Assembly: GCA_963715655.1 (NCBI GenBank)
Contig: OY970262.1
Location: forward strand, 806,001 to 870,000
From: JANQPD01 sp963715655
Lineage (GTDB): Bacteria > Bacteroidota > Bacteroidia > Flavobacteriales > Schleiferiaceae
Direction of reading: 5' to 3'
Length of the DNA: 64,000 nt
How positions within the stretch are numbered: position 1 is the first letter of the stretch; each line of letters starts with the position of its first letter. Positions 25,136 through 33,929 of this stretch are shown one piece after another. The translations under genes were made by a program, and so were the position numbers. The notes beneath the pieces are model-generated. The model had not been told where the DNA came from. It worked only from the letters and a program-made list of their open reading frames with translations, and ran no database searches.

Positions 25136-26446
25136 CTAAACCTCATACACCCTAACTTTCCTCTTTTTAATTTTTTGATTGTTAAGCTTTTGAAGTAAAT
25201 CATTTACTTTTTTGCCATGTACCGCTACAAACGCGCAATCGTTTTTTAATTCTATAAGGCCAAGTTGCTGCTGGTTTAAACCACCTTCTTTTAAAAAGAA
25301 ACCGGCTAAATCTCCTTTAGAAATTTTATCACGCCTGCCACCGGAAACAAACAGCGTTTTCCAAGGCGATGGCTTTGGCGCATCTCTTTTGGTTAAAATT
25401 TCTTCTCCTTCGGGCTGTATAAATTCCGGTAATTTTTCCTTTTCCCATTGTATTACATAGGCCGTTCCCTCTTTATGCATACGTGCAGTACGGCCGTTTC
25501 TATGCGTAAATTCTTCGCTTTTTAGCGGAAGTTGATAGTGAATTATAAATTTAATTTCCGGTACATCAATACCACGTGCAGCCAAATCGGTAGCTAGCAA
25601 AACTTGATAGGTGCCATTTCTAAATTTTATAAGCGCGCGTTCCCGATCATGCTGTTCCAAGCCTCCGTAAAAACTACCGTGTGAAATGTCGTGCTGCTCT
25701 AAATAATCACTTATACGCTGAATGCTATCTTTAAAGTTGGCGAAAATAATCCCTGCTTCGCCACCCAAATGTTTAATGGTTTTTACCAGCGTTTCTAGTT
25801 TATCCTTATCGGGAGAGGAAATTACTTTTACCGTAAGTCCTTCTAGTTTTTCCGAAAGGAAATCAACGCGTTTTGGCTTTTTAAGACCTACAAATGGCGG
25901 CACTTGCACACCCTCTGTAGCTGAGGTAAGCACGCGCTTTTTAAGGTTTGGCAAGCGCTCAATAATCTCACTCATATCATCTTCAAAACCTATTTCTAGC
26001 GATTTATCAAACTCATCTAAAACGATGGTTTTAATGTGTTGAGCATCAAAGGTTTTACGCCTTAAATGATCGGCAATGCGGCCAGGAGTGCCAATGAGCA
26101 AAGGAGGGGGTGTTTCAAGTTCTTCTCTGTCTTTAGCAATTGGGCGGCCACCGTAAGCCGCGTTTATTTTAAAACCGGCACCCATTTCGCGCGCTACTTG
26201 TTCTATTTGCAAAGTCAACTCCCGCGAAGGCGTAATAATTAATGTTTGCACGGCTTCCAATTCTGGATTCAATTCCGCGAAAATCGGCAATAGAAACGCC
26301 AACGTTTTTCCACTTCCGGTGGGCGATAGTAGAATAACATCATGGTAAGTACGGATGGCTGAATGCGCTGCCAACTGCATCGCGTTAAGCTCGGTAATAC
26401 CTAATTTATCTAAAATTTCTTGTTTGGTTTTGTTAGCTGTTTCCAT
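25136..26446 (-). CDS. DEAD-box-like RNA helicase with DbpA-type RNA-binding domain
   Basis: The 436-residue protein has both RecA-like helicase domains: SPTGSGKTLAFLLP (Walker A), TPSREL, GTPGRI, SAT and LLATDLAARGID. Motif II reads DEFD instead of DEAD, and motif VI reads HRNGRTAR instead of HRIGRTGR. The C-terminal ~75 residues (KGDLAGFFLKEGGLNQQQLGLIELKNDCAFVAV) look like the DbpA/CsdA RNA-binding domain, which in DbpA targets 23S rRNA helix 92. A role in ribosome assembly or RNA remodelling is likely; the altered motifs are described as seen and their effect is unknown. Confidence 0.85.
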   Translation of the reverse strand: METANKTKQEILDKLGITELNAMQLAAHSAIRTYHDVILLSPTGSGKTLAFLLPIFAELNPELEAVQTLIITPSRELTLQIEQVAREMGAGFKINAAYGGRPIAKDREELETPPPLLIGTPGRIADHLRRKTFDAQHIKTIVLDEFDKSLEIGFEDDMSEIIERLPNLKKRVLTSATEGVQVPPFVGLKKPKRVDFLSEKLEGLTVKVISSPDKDKLETLVKTIKHLGGEAGIIFANFKDSIQRISDYLEQHDISHGSFYGGLEQHDRERALIKFRNGTYQVLLATDLAARGIDVPEIKFIIHYQLPLKSEEFTHRNGRTARMHKEGTAYVIQWEKEKLPEFIQPEGEEILTKRDAPKPSPWKTLFVSGGRRDKISKGDLAGFFLKEGGLNQQQLGLIELKNDCAFVAVHGKKVNDLLQKLNNQKIKKRKVRVYEV

Positions 26447-26743
26447 GAGGGTAAAGGTAGTGTGAAGTAAAAGATGTTTGTACAGTAATAGAATATCATT
26501 AAACCTATTTTTATTAATGCAAATTGAAGAACAGGTTCGCTAATGCATTTAAAATTACTGATAAATTAAAAGCTTCTTTTGTGAACGATTACAAATATAT
26601 GAGCTTTAAAAAAACTGGTTTTTTCAATAAATAAGGCACGGATAACTCGTATAAGCAGCAGATTGTATTTAACAAATACGATACTCTACGTATTTCCATT
26701 CTCTATTTATCCAAGTAGTTTTGAGCTCGTTAAAAACATCACC

Positions 26744-27703
26744 ATGAAAACAACTTTAGGAACGCTTTTGATTTTTCTTACATTACTAACTCAGGCACAA
26801 CCAAGTTTAAAGTCGCCCTATAACTTAGTTCCTGGCTACGGCTATACCTACAGGGAAATTACCAACTCTGTTAATTATCAGAATATAGCTACCACAGGTG
26901 CAAATATAGTTTGGGATTTTACCGGTATTCAATTGGCTACAACACTACGTACGGATACTATTTTAACCTTGCAACAATCTTTGTTTCCTACATCTTTTCC
27001 TACCGCTAGCTATGTGTTGCAAGAGTCAAATGGCTTACAGCAATTTTATGAAGTTAAGCAAGACACCGTATTTTATTTAGGGAACACCTTTAATAATCAG
27101 CCAAGTGTTTTTGATTCAGGGTTACCCGTTTTCCTTTTGCCAATTCCTTTTCAAGCAGTGTTACCAGATCAATTTTCACAAAACACCGCGCCCGGTTATA
27201 GCGCACAATGGAAAGCTTCCTTTCGCTATGAAGCATACGGCACGTTAAACTTACCAAATGGCAAAAGCTACAATAACGTTGGTTTATATGTAGGTAAATC
27301 CGGTGAAGCGAATGGAGGAGTTTCTTATATAAATTACTCCTTTTTTAGAGAGGATGATCGTATTCCGTTGTTACGCATACAGTTGCAGCAAAGCGGCTCT
27401 GCATTAACCGTACAAACAGCTTTTTTAACGGAAAACTTTCCAAGCATTGGTTTAGAAGAATTGAAGGCAAAGGTCATTCTTTCAGTATATCCTAACCCAG
27501 CGCAAACCGAAGTGCATGTTCAGCTTGATGAAACAGTTTTTGCCGAGGTTTCGTTGATAGATGTAAGCGGAAAAAAACTGCTTGAACTCCAGCCTGTAAG
27601 TAGGTACTTTACATTAGATGTTTCTACGTTTCCTAAAGGCATATATTATTTGGAAGTAAAGAATAAGCTAGGGGTTTATAGACAAGCGATGATGCTTAAA
27701 TAG
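26744..27703 (+). CDS. Secreted protein with T9SS type A sorting domain
   Basis: Starting at ATG 26744 the product is 319 residues with a signal peptide (LLIFLTLLTQAQ). The frame is open 27 codons further up, but that part lacks signal character. The middle has beta-type sequence without a known domain. The C-terminus is a type IX sorting domain: ILSVYPNPAQTEVHV, VSLIDVSGKKLLEL, FPKGIYYLEV and MMLK. It probably sits outside the cell. The 300-base upstream gap contains the promoter, which I could not identify. Confidence 0.82.
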   Translation: MKTTLGTLLIFLTLLTQAQPSLKSPYNLVPGYGYTYREITNSVNYQNIATTGANIVWDFTGIQLATTLRTDTILTLQQSLFPTSFPTASYVLQESNGLQQFYEVKQDTVFYLGNTFNNQPSVFDSGLPVFLLPIPFQAVLPDQFSQNTAPGYSAQWKASFRYEAYGTLNLPNGKSYNNVGLYVGKSGEANGGVSYINYSFFREDDRIPLLRIQLQQSGSALTVQTAFLTENFPSIGLEELKAKVILSVYPNPAQTEVHVQLDETVFAEVSLIDVSGKKLLELQPVSRYFTLDVSTFPKGIYYLEVKNKLGVYRQAMMLK

Positions 27704-28033
27704 TAACCTTAAATTTGATTTCTCGTGATAACATGCTTTAACAATAACCTGGTTTGAAATGGTTTCATTTGAAGGCTATAAAGTAAAAGAACATATAGAA
27801 CGACTAGTGCTTCAAATATTTTTCTATACAGATACCTAGGTGAGGTGTCCGTAATGTTTAATCTTAGAGAGTGTATCTTTTTATGGCATATTTAACCAAT
27901 CAGCATCCGCAGGAGATTAATGGACAAGCCTACATTATTACGTGCGATTTTATTTTTACCAACAACTTTGGACAAGGCTGCACCGTAACCGATATAGATT
28001 TAACTTTAGACTAAGACGAGACCATGTTAAGCA
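27704..28033. other. Intergenic region with a 43-codon ORF
   Basis: The only coding-like stretch is an ATG ORF at 27883-28014 (43 residues, MAYLTNQHPQEINGQAYII then CDFIFTNN...TVTDIDLTLD). It may be a fragment of a larger gene or chance. No terminator or repeat stands out. Confidence 0.3.
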
Positions 28034-28441
28034 TCACTTAAACTCGGTTTCACAAACTTTACAGCGATACACGGTTTTCCAATAAAAAGGAATAATAGTA
28101 AGGAGCAAGGCAGCAGCTGCGTATAAAAATCCCGATAAGCCTTTGAACGAACGAAAATTTTGATATAATTTATTAGAACCGCAGCTAGGGCATACCAGGG
28201 GTTCATTCTGCTCATTCAATAAATCAGTCATTTCATTCTGGTCAACTATTTCAAGAGCAACCTTTGCGTCTTTCTGGTCAATCTTTAGTTTTATTCCGCC
28301 AAGTGTAACGTTGTAAAATGGAATTAAACCCATAGTATGCTCATCAAATAAAAAGCAATTAATGCCCTCACTTTCTAATTGTGATTTCAGCAAGTGCGCC
28401 TCTACTGGGTTTTCAAATGTTTTGAGGGTAATTAAGGGCAT
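28034..28441 (-). CDS. DUF2007-like protein with zinc ribbon and membrane segments
   Basis: The 135-residue protein has an N-terminal DUF2007-type domain (about residues 1-68: LKTFENPVEAHLLKSQLESEGI, ALEIVDQNE), a CPSCGS...CKVCE zinc-ribbon-like pair of knuckles (near residues 82 and 129), and a hydrophobic hairpin between them (FLYAAAALLLTIIPFYW). DUF2007 is thought to be a signal-sensing or protein-binding module, but its role is not established. It is the last gene of the isoprenoid operon, 21 bases after the prenyltransferase. Confidence 0.7.
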   Translation of the reverse strand: MPLITLKTFENPVEAHLLKSQLESEGINCFLFDEHTMGLIPFYNVTLGGIKLKIDQKDAKVALEIVDQNEMTDLLNEQNEPLVCPSCGSNKLYQNFRSFKGLSGFLYAAAALLLTIIPFYWKTVYRCKVCETEFK

Positions 28442-28462
28442 GAATAAAATTTCTAACTCTAT

Positions 28463-29347
28463 TTACCTTCCAAAAAGTACTAAACCAAAAATACCAGCAA
28501 TAATCAACAACCTATATAAGTTATTAATTTGCACGTACGCTTTTTTTGATTGCGCTTTCCAAACAAGTAATACAGATAAAAATACACCCAAACCTCCGGC
28601 AAAAAGATAGTAGCTAATACCCATAAAATTGGTTACATAAAATATAGCGGAAGCCGGTATCGCGCCAAGCAAAGCAAAACCAGTGATTAATATTTTAGTG
28701 CGGTTTACACCTAGCCTTACGGGAAGTGTGGGGTAACCAATAATTACGTCTCCTTTAAGGGCTTCCAAATCTTTTATAATTTCTCTTATAAAAATAATGA
28801 GTAGTACAAAACTTACGTAGGTAAGAATGAGTAAATCTTCTAAGCGGTAATAAATAAACGTGGCAAAAAAGGGGGTGATGGCCAACAGAGCTGCGTTCAC
28901 GTTTCCCACAAAAGTTATTTTTTTAAGCTTGTGACTGTAAAACCACAAGGCAAAAATAAAGCCGCTCATAAAGGCAAAAACGTTAAAACTTACCATTAAA
29001 CCTAGCAATGCGCCAATAAAATTAAATAGAAAATAAAGTCGAAGGGTGGTACTTTGCTTTATAATTTTCTCATAAATTGTTTTATTAGGGCGGTTGATTA
29101 AGTCTTTTTCTAAATCGTAAAAATTGTTAATAATGTACCCACCGGCCACACAAAAGAGCGTTGCGAAAACTATGTAATGTAAATCTGGATTTTTAAGCGT
29201 ACGCCACCACGTTTGGGCATCGTTTAAAATAAAAACGGCTGCCAAATATTGTGCTAGAGCTAAGAAAAAAATATTGTACCAACGCACCAAAGAAAGTAAG
29301 GCAGAAAGCTTAAAAATATTGAGCCGTTGCCTTCTATTGAGTGCCAA
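28463..29347 (-). CDS. UbiA-type prenyltransferase (geranylgeranylglycerol-phosphate type)
   Basis: The 294-residue protein has about eight membrane helices. The first aspartate-rich motif is IINNFYDLEKDLINRP (NxxxD form) and the second is IKDLEALKGD, as in prenyltransferases of the digeranylgeranylglyceryl-phosphate synthase group. Bacteroidota carry such enzymes and could make ether-type prenyl lipids, but the group also includes quinone-pathway enzymes. Its place right after two mevalonate-pathway genes supports a prenyl-diphosphate substrate. The substrate is not proven. Confidence 0.8.
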   Translation of the reverse strand: MALNRRQRLNIFKLSALLSLVRWYNIFFLALAQYLAAVFILNDAQTWWRTLKNPDLHYIVFATLFCVAGGYIINNFYDLEKDLINRPNKTIYEKIIKQSTTLRLYFLFNFIGALLGLMVSFNVFAFMSGFIFALWFYSHKLKKITFVGNVNAALLAITPFFATFIYYRLEDLLILTYVSFVLLIIFIREIIKDLEALKGDVIIGYPTLPVRLGVNRTKILITGFALLGAIPASAIFYVTNFMGISYYLFAGGLGVFLSVLLVWKAQSKKAYVQINNLYRLLIIAGIFGLVLFGR

Positions 29348-30286
29348 TTAAAATCGGTGTATTAATTCAGGATTATGCCCTTTCAAAATTTCGCGCGCTT
29401 TATCATAATCACGTGTAAAACCTAGTACAAAACCACCACCGCCTGAGCCACAAAGCTTTAAGTAAAAAGCGTTGGTTTCAATACCTTGCTTCCATACATC
29501 TTGTACACTGGCGGGTATCATCGGTAAAAAATATTCAAGTGCTAAGTGGCTAAGCTTCTTTAAGTTGCTAAATAGAGGTTTAGAATCACCTTTAAGAAAA
29601 GCTTGAATACAGGCATCGTTATATTTGGTAAACTGCTCTTTCATTACATTACGGAAACCTTCACTTTTCATTTTTTCCATAAAAATGTTTACCATGGGTT
29701 GCGTTTCACCTGGCTGGCCGCTGTTTAAAAGAAAAATAGCGCCTTTACTGCTGCCTGATTCTGGGATGCTTACCGTACCTAAATTTTCTTTTCCGCTTAT
29801 TAAAACCGGTAAGCGTAAATAACAAATTAATGGATCTAAACCGCTGCTTTTACCATGAAAGTATGATTCCATTTGGCCGAAGATATTCTTCAGTTTTAAA
29901 ATGGAATCCTTATCAATATCCTTGTCCTGATCAATTTTGTGTTGCGCGTACTTATCGTAAATAGCGGCTACTAGCGCTCCGCTACTGCCTACACCATAAC
30001 CTTCCGGAATACTACTGTCAAAATAATAGCCACCTTCAATATCCGCACGCAATGCTTTCAAATCCAATGCAGCCAAAGCATCACCTTCCTGTTGCAATTG
30101 CTCTAAATGTGCTAAAAATTTTAAGAGATGTTGGTTAGATGCTTTCGCCTTCCCGCTAAGGGATGTGCTTTTTTTAAACGCACCACGATAATAGTTGTAT
30201 GGAATAGAAAGACCCTGTGAATCATTGATGATTCCGTACTCTCCAAAAAGTAAAATTTTAGCGTAATACAGTGGGTTCTTTGTCAT
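29348..30286 (-). CDS. GHMP kinase, probable mevalonate kinase
   Basis: Starting at ATG 30286 the product is about 312 residues. It opens with YYAKILLFGEYGI (GHMP motif 1), has the ATP-binding loop PEGYGVGSSGALVAAIYD (motif 2) and ends with LCGSGGGGFVLGF (motif 3). Mevalonate kinase phosphorylates mevalonate with ATP in the cytoplasm. The frame extends 12 codons upstream (a basic, proline-rich stretch overlapping mvaD), but ATG 30286 overlaps the mvaD stop by four bases and fits the family start. With no other isoprenoid kinase nearby, a phosphomevalonate kinase role is possible. Confidence 0.8.
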   Translation of the reverse strand: MTKNPLYYAKILLFGEYGIINDSQGLSIPYNYYRGAFKKSTSLSGKAKASNQHLLKFLAHLEQLQQEGDALAALDLKALRADIEGGYYFDSSIPEGYGVGSSGALVAAIYDKYAQHKIDQDKDIDKDSILKLKNIFGQMESYFHGKSSGLDPLICYLRLPVLISGKENLGTVSIPESGSSKGAIFLLNSGQPGETQPMVNIFMEKMKSEGFRNVMKEQFTKYNDACIQAFLKGDSKPLFSNLKKLSHLALEYFLPMIPASVQDVWKQGIETNAFYLKLCGSGGGGFVLGFTRDYDKAREILKGHNPELIHRF

Positions 30287-31326
30287 AATAATTGCTTTGG
30301 GCCTTGGCCTACGCGGTCGCAAATATACTGTTGGCCGCTTAAATATGTACTAAGTTCTGATTTAACGAATTGTGCAACAGCTTGTTCATGTACTGCCGGG
30401 CAAAGCAAATGCACGTTGGCGCCCGCATCTAGCGTAAAGTAAGCCGGTATGCCGGTGTTTTGCCTAAACTGCCAAATCAAATCTATTATACTTACGGTAT
30501 TTGCCTTCATTAAGATGAAGTAGGGGTCGCTCGTCATCATCATAGCGTGTAGCGTAAGTGCTTCTTGCTCAATTAATTTACCAACTTCGTGAACGTTTGG
30601 CTTTTGCATTAAAATTAACAGTTTGCTTAAATTTTCATGTGCTTGCTCAAAACGTTTTTTGGCAAAAGGATGGTCGTTCATTAAGCCATGGCCCACCGTG
30701 CTGCTTACGCTTTTAGACCCTACTTCTACCAAAAGCACAAAATCGAGGTAACTCAAAAAATCCTTGTGAATATTTTCAGTTACGGCCAATGCGAATTCAT
30801 TACTGCTGCCGGCTAAATCTTTATGTGTCCCCCAATTTACCAAACCGCCATACACGCTGCGGCTGGCACTACCACTGCCTAAGCGCGCCCATTCGCTAGC
30901 TTTGGTGTAAAATTCAGCTTCGTTTTGCTTTGGGTCTTTGCCCGATACACTTAAAAGGCACAAAGCCAACGCACTTAATCCCGATGCGCTGCTGGCAATT
31001 CCGCTACTGTGCGGAAAGCTATTGGTGGTATGTATTTCCAATCGGTATTTTTCTAGCAGTGGCGCTTCATGTGCAATCTTGCTAAAAAACTGTTCTATTT
31101 TTGGTTTAAAAGCATCGGTTTTTTCACCATCTAGCCAAATATCAAAATCAAATTTATCCGTGCTAGTTTTTTTTAACAACCGCACTTCGGTTTCGGTATG
31201 GCAAGCATCAAGCGTAAAGCTAATGCTTGGGTTGGCCGGAATTTGGTTTGGTAATTTTCCCCAATATTTTACTAAGGCAATATTACTAGGGCTGCGCCAC
31301 TTACTTGCTGTTATCACGTGTTGCAA
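30283..31326 (-). CDS. mvaD: Diphosphomevalonate decarboxylase
   Basis: The 347-residue GHMP-family protein has the decarboxylase-specific start WRSPSNIALVKYWGK, the phosphate loop SFPHSSGIASSASGLSAL, the segment SGSASRSVYGGLVNWG and a late TLDAGANVHLL. The enzyme converts mevalonate diphosphate to isopentenyl diphosphate with ATP. It is unusual among bacteria generally but common in part of the Bacteroidota. The predicted start is TTG at 31326; GTG at 31317 is an alternative. It overlaps the upstream lipoprotein gene by 26 bases and the downstream kinase by four. Confidence 0.92.
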   Translation of the reverse strand: MQHVITASKWRSPSNIALVKYWGKLPNQIPANPSISFTLDACHTETEVRLLKKTSTDKFDFDIWLDGEKTDAFKPKIEQFFSKIAHEAPLLEKYRLEIHTTNSFPHSSGIASSASGLSALALCLLSVSGKDPKQNEAEFYTKASEWARLGSGSASRSVYGGLVNWGTHKDLAGSSNEFALAVTENIHKDFLSYLDFVLLVEVGSKSVSSTVGHGLMNDHPFAKKRFEQAHENLSKLLILMQKPNVHEVGKLIEQEALTLHAMMMTSDPYFILMKANTVSIIDLIWQFRQNTGIPAYFTLDAGANVHLLCPAVHEQAVAQFVKSELSTYLSGQQYICDRVGQGPKQLL

Positions 31327-31879
31327 ATTTTGTTTTAAAAATGTTTTGCAATTGATCGCCTTCCTTTTTTAAATCAATAGCTTGTAATTTTATAGAAGAT
31401 CTCGAAACATCTAAAACGCCCAGCCCTTCGCGCGTTGCCATGGTTAAAGTGCCTTGTTCAAAGTAATAGGTAGAGGTGTCTCGGTTTTGAGTATCATTTA
31501 AATGAGTGCCATAAAAACGACTGAAAATTAATGCGCCATTTTTGTAGTAAAACCACTCTTTCCGCACCTGTGCGCCATCGTTATTATATAATTCGCAACG
31601 CACCAATTCGTTATTGCGTGCGCTAAAATCCGCTTGTTCCCAAAAGGGAAACTCAGATTCTAAATCGCTTTCCAAAATTTTTGTTAAAGAAAATTGCTCA
31701 AGCTCATTTTGCAAATTGTCAATAGATGTTACAAAAACATCAATTGCCTTTATGCGCGCTTCTTTTGCGCTATTTTCCGTGGCTACCGCTGTTGGTTTAG
31801 CATCTGCGGCAATAGTATTGCAACTTGTATTGGTTAGGCTAAAAGCTGCAATTAAAAGTAGAAATGTTTTTTTAAGCAC
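31301..31879 (-). CDS. Hypothetical lipoprotein
   Basis: A 192-residue protein with a lipoprotein signal (LLLIAAFSLTNTSCNTI). The rest is acidic and helical followed by beta strands (VRCELYNNDGAQVRKEWFYYKNGALIFSRFYG). No family is recognised. It overlaps fabD by eight bases upstream and mvaD by 26 bases downstream, so it is co-transcribed with them, but nothing in it suggests a lipid-pathway role. Confidence 0.7.
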   Translation of the reverse strand: MLKKTFLLLIAAFSLTNTSCNTIAADAKPTAVATENSAKEARIKAIDVFVTSIDNLQNELEQFSLTKILESDLESEFPFWEQADFSARNNELVRCELYNNDGAQVRKEWFYYKNGALIFSRFYGTHLNDTQNRDTSTYYFEQGTLTMATREGLGVLDVSRSSIKLQAIDLKKEGDQLQNIFKTKFATRDNSK

Positions 31880-32744
31880 TAGCGGTTTGTACGTCTATAT
31901 TAATTTTCATTACCAAGCCTTGTAATACTTTACCGGGGCCAACTTCTATAAATTCCGTAGCGCCATCAGCAATCATATTTTCTACACTTTGTGTCCATTT
32001 TACAGGTGCTGTAAGTTGCTTAATTAAATTACTTTGTATTTGAATAGGATCTACCACGCCCGTGGTTGGTACATTTTGATACACCGGGCAAATAGGCATA
32101 TTAAAAGTTACACTTTTTATGGCTTGTGCTAATTCATCTTCGGCCGGCTTCATTAATGGCGAGTGAAAAGCACCACCTACGGGAAGCATTAAAGCCCTGC
32201 GCGCACCCGCTTCTTTTAGTTTTTCGCAAGCCAAGGTTACCGCGCCTGTACTACCACTAATTACCAACTGCCCGGGGCAATTGTAGTTGGCGGCTACCAC
32301 TATTCCGTCTATTTCTTTACAAACTTGCTCTACCACATTATCGGCCAAAGCCAACACCGCAGCCATGGTACTTGGTTCTAACTCACAGGCTTTTTGCATG
32401 GCTTGTGCGCGTTTGCTCACCAATTGTAAGCCATCTTCAAAAGAAAGTGTTTTGTTGGCAACCAATGCGGAAATTTCTCCTAAAGAATGCCCGGCTACCA
32501 TGTTTGGTTTAAAGTTTTCTAAGGTTTGCGCCAAAATTACCGAGTGTAAAAAAACAGCGGGTTGCGTTACTTTGGTTTCCTTTAAATCTTCAGCGCTACC
32601 TTCAAACATTATGTCGGTAATTCTAAAGCCTAAAATATCATTGGCTTTTTCAAATTGAGCTTTCGCAAATGCGTTGCTTTCGTATAACTCTTTACCCATA
32701 CCGGTAAATTGCGCGCCTTGTCCCGGAAAAATGTATGCCTTCAT
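31872..32744 (-). CDS. fabD: ACP S-malonyltransferase
   Basis: The 290-residue protein carries the FabD signatures: FPGQGAQFTGMG near the N-terminus, VAGHSLGEISAL with the active-site Ser at about residue 88, an Arg-containing FSKRAQAMQ-type block (VSKRAQAMQ), and the catalytic His in GGAFHSPLM. It transfers malonyl from CoA to acyl carrier protein, feeding fatty-acid elongation. First gene of a run that continues into the mevalonate-pathway genes. Confidence 0.93.
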   Translation of the reverse strand: MKAYIFPGQGAQFTGMGKELYESNAFAKAQFEKANDILGFRITDIMFEGSAEDLKETKVTQPAVFLHSVILAQTLENFKPNMVAGHSLGEISALVANKTLSFEDGLQLVSKRAQAMQKACELEPSTMAAVLALADNVVEQVCKEIDGIVVAANYNCPGQLVISGSTGAVTLACEKLKEAGARRALMLPVGGAFHSPLMKPAEDELAQAIKSVTFNMPICPVYQNVPTTGVVDPIQIQSNLIKQLTAPVKWTQSVENMIADGATEFIEVGPGKVLQGLVMKINIDVQTASA

Positions 32745-32868
32745 ATTTTTTAAAATTTGTAAAGCACCTTACATTGTACATTATGCTTGTGCCTTTATTT
32801 TGTGCAAACTTAATTTTTCAATTATAGTTCATCGTAAAAAAACACAACTCTTTAAAATAAATTAACGT

Positions 32869-33678
32869 ATGCGCACATACCTATCAATAATTAGTATAGC
32901 CTTGCTTTTAAGCGGATGCAACTCAGGTGCACCTACCAGCAAAAAAACTGAAGCTATTGCTAAGAAAGAAAACCAAGTAAAAACGGTTGGTTTCGGAGAA
33001 ATTATAGAAGCTGCGCATGGTAAAGATGGTTTTATGCAAAAGGAAGCCGTACAATTTAATATGATTTTAATGTTTGGTGGCAAGCAGCGTTTAAACGGAA
33101 CATTAACACTCTTAACAAATTCTACGGCCGGTAAAATTGCTTACGCAGATGGCCGCACATTGGTCTATAATAACGGAGAAGTATATTATAGCGAGGGCTT
33201 TACAAGTGATGAAGCCAGCTTTGCTGCTTACACTTGGAGTTACTTTTTTATGCTTCCCTATAAAATTACCGATGCGGGAACTGAACTTGTTTCATCGGAA
33301 CACAAAATGCTGCAAGGGGAAAAGTATGATACAAAAAAATTAATTTTTAAACCTGAAACGGGCGCAAGTCCTAATGATTGGTATTTGCTTTACGCAGATA
33401 AATTAACACACCAATTACGGGCTGCTGCTTACATAGTTACGGCCAAAGGCAAACCAATAGAAGAGGCTGAAAAAGATCCGCACGCCATAGAGTATTTAGA
33501 ATACAAAATGGTGGATAGTATTCCTGTGGCTACGGAGTGGAAGTTTTGGGGTTGGCAACCTGATTCCGGTTTTACAAATCAACTTGGTGAAGCTAGTTTA
33601 AGTAATTTTAAGTTTTTAAATGTTGAAGCCGGTTTTTTCTCTAAATCTGATGGCTTAATGCAGTTAAAAAGTTTTTGA
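32869..33678 (+). CDS. Hypothetical lipoprotein (DUF6503-like)
   Basis: A 269-residue protein with a lipoprotein signal (ISIALLLSGCNSG). The body fits a lipid-binding or LolA-like beta fold: MILMFGGKQRLNGTLTLL, YADGRTLVYNNGEVYY, WYLLYADKLTHQL. I associate it with DUF6503 from memory with low certainty. Transcribed divergently from fabD; no role in fatty-acid metabolism is indicated. Confidence 0.6.
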   Translation: MRTYLSIISIALLLSGCNSGAPTSKKTEAIAKKENQVKTVGFGEIIEAAHGKDGFMQKEAVQFNMILMFGGKQRLNGTLTLLTNSTAGKIAYADGRTLVYNNGEVYYSEGFTSDEASFAAYTWSYFFMLPYKITDAGTELVSSEHKMLQGEKYDTKKLIFKPETGASPNDWYLLYADKLTHQLRAAAYIVTAKGKPIEEAEKDPHAIEYLEYKMVDSIPVATEWKFWGWQPDSGFTNQLGEASLSNFKFLNVEAGFFSKSDGLMQLKSF

Positions 33679-33929
33679 ACCTACAATTAGAAACTGACAA
33701 TGTTTTAGTTTTTTTATTACAAGGTTTTATTTGGTTAAAATTAGCCGCATAAAAACTATTTCAGTAAGGCAAAAATGAACCTAATAATGTAGTTTTATTG
33801 GCTTGCTTTTAAAGCTAACGTACTGTGAGCCTTTGTTTAGGTATTTTAAATTTGTTAATACAGGCTTAACATTGAAGCTGAAATTTCTTATCAGTTTTAA
33901 AATACTTTTGCTGCTTAAATAAAACCCTT

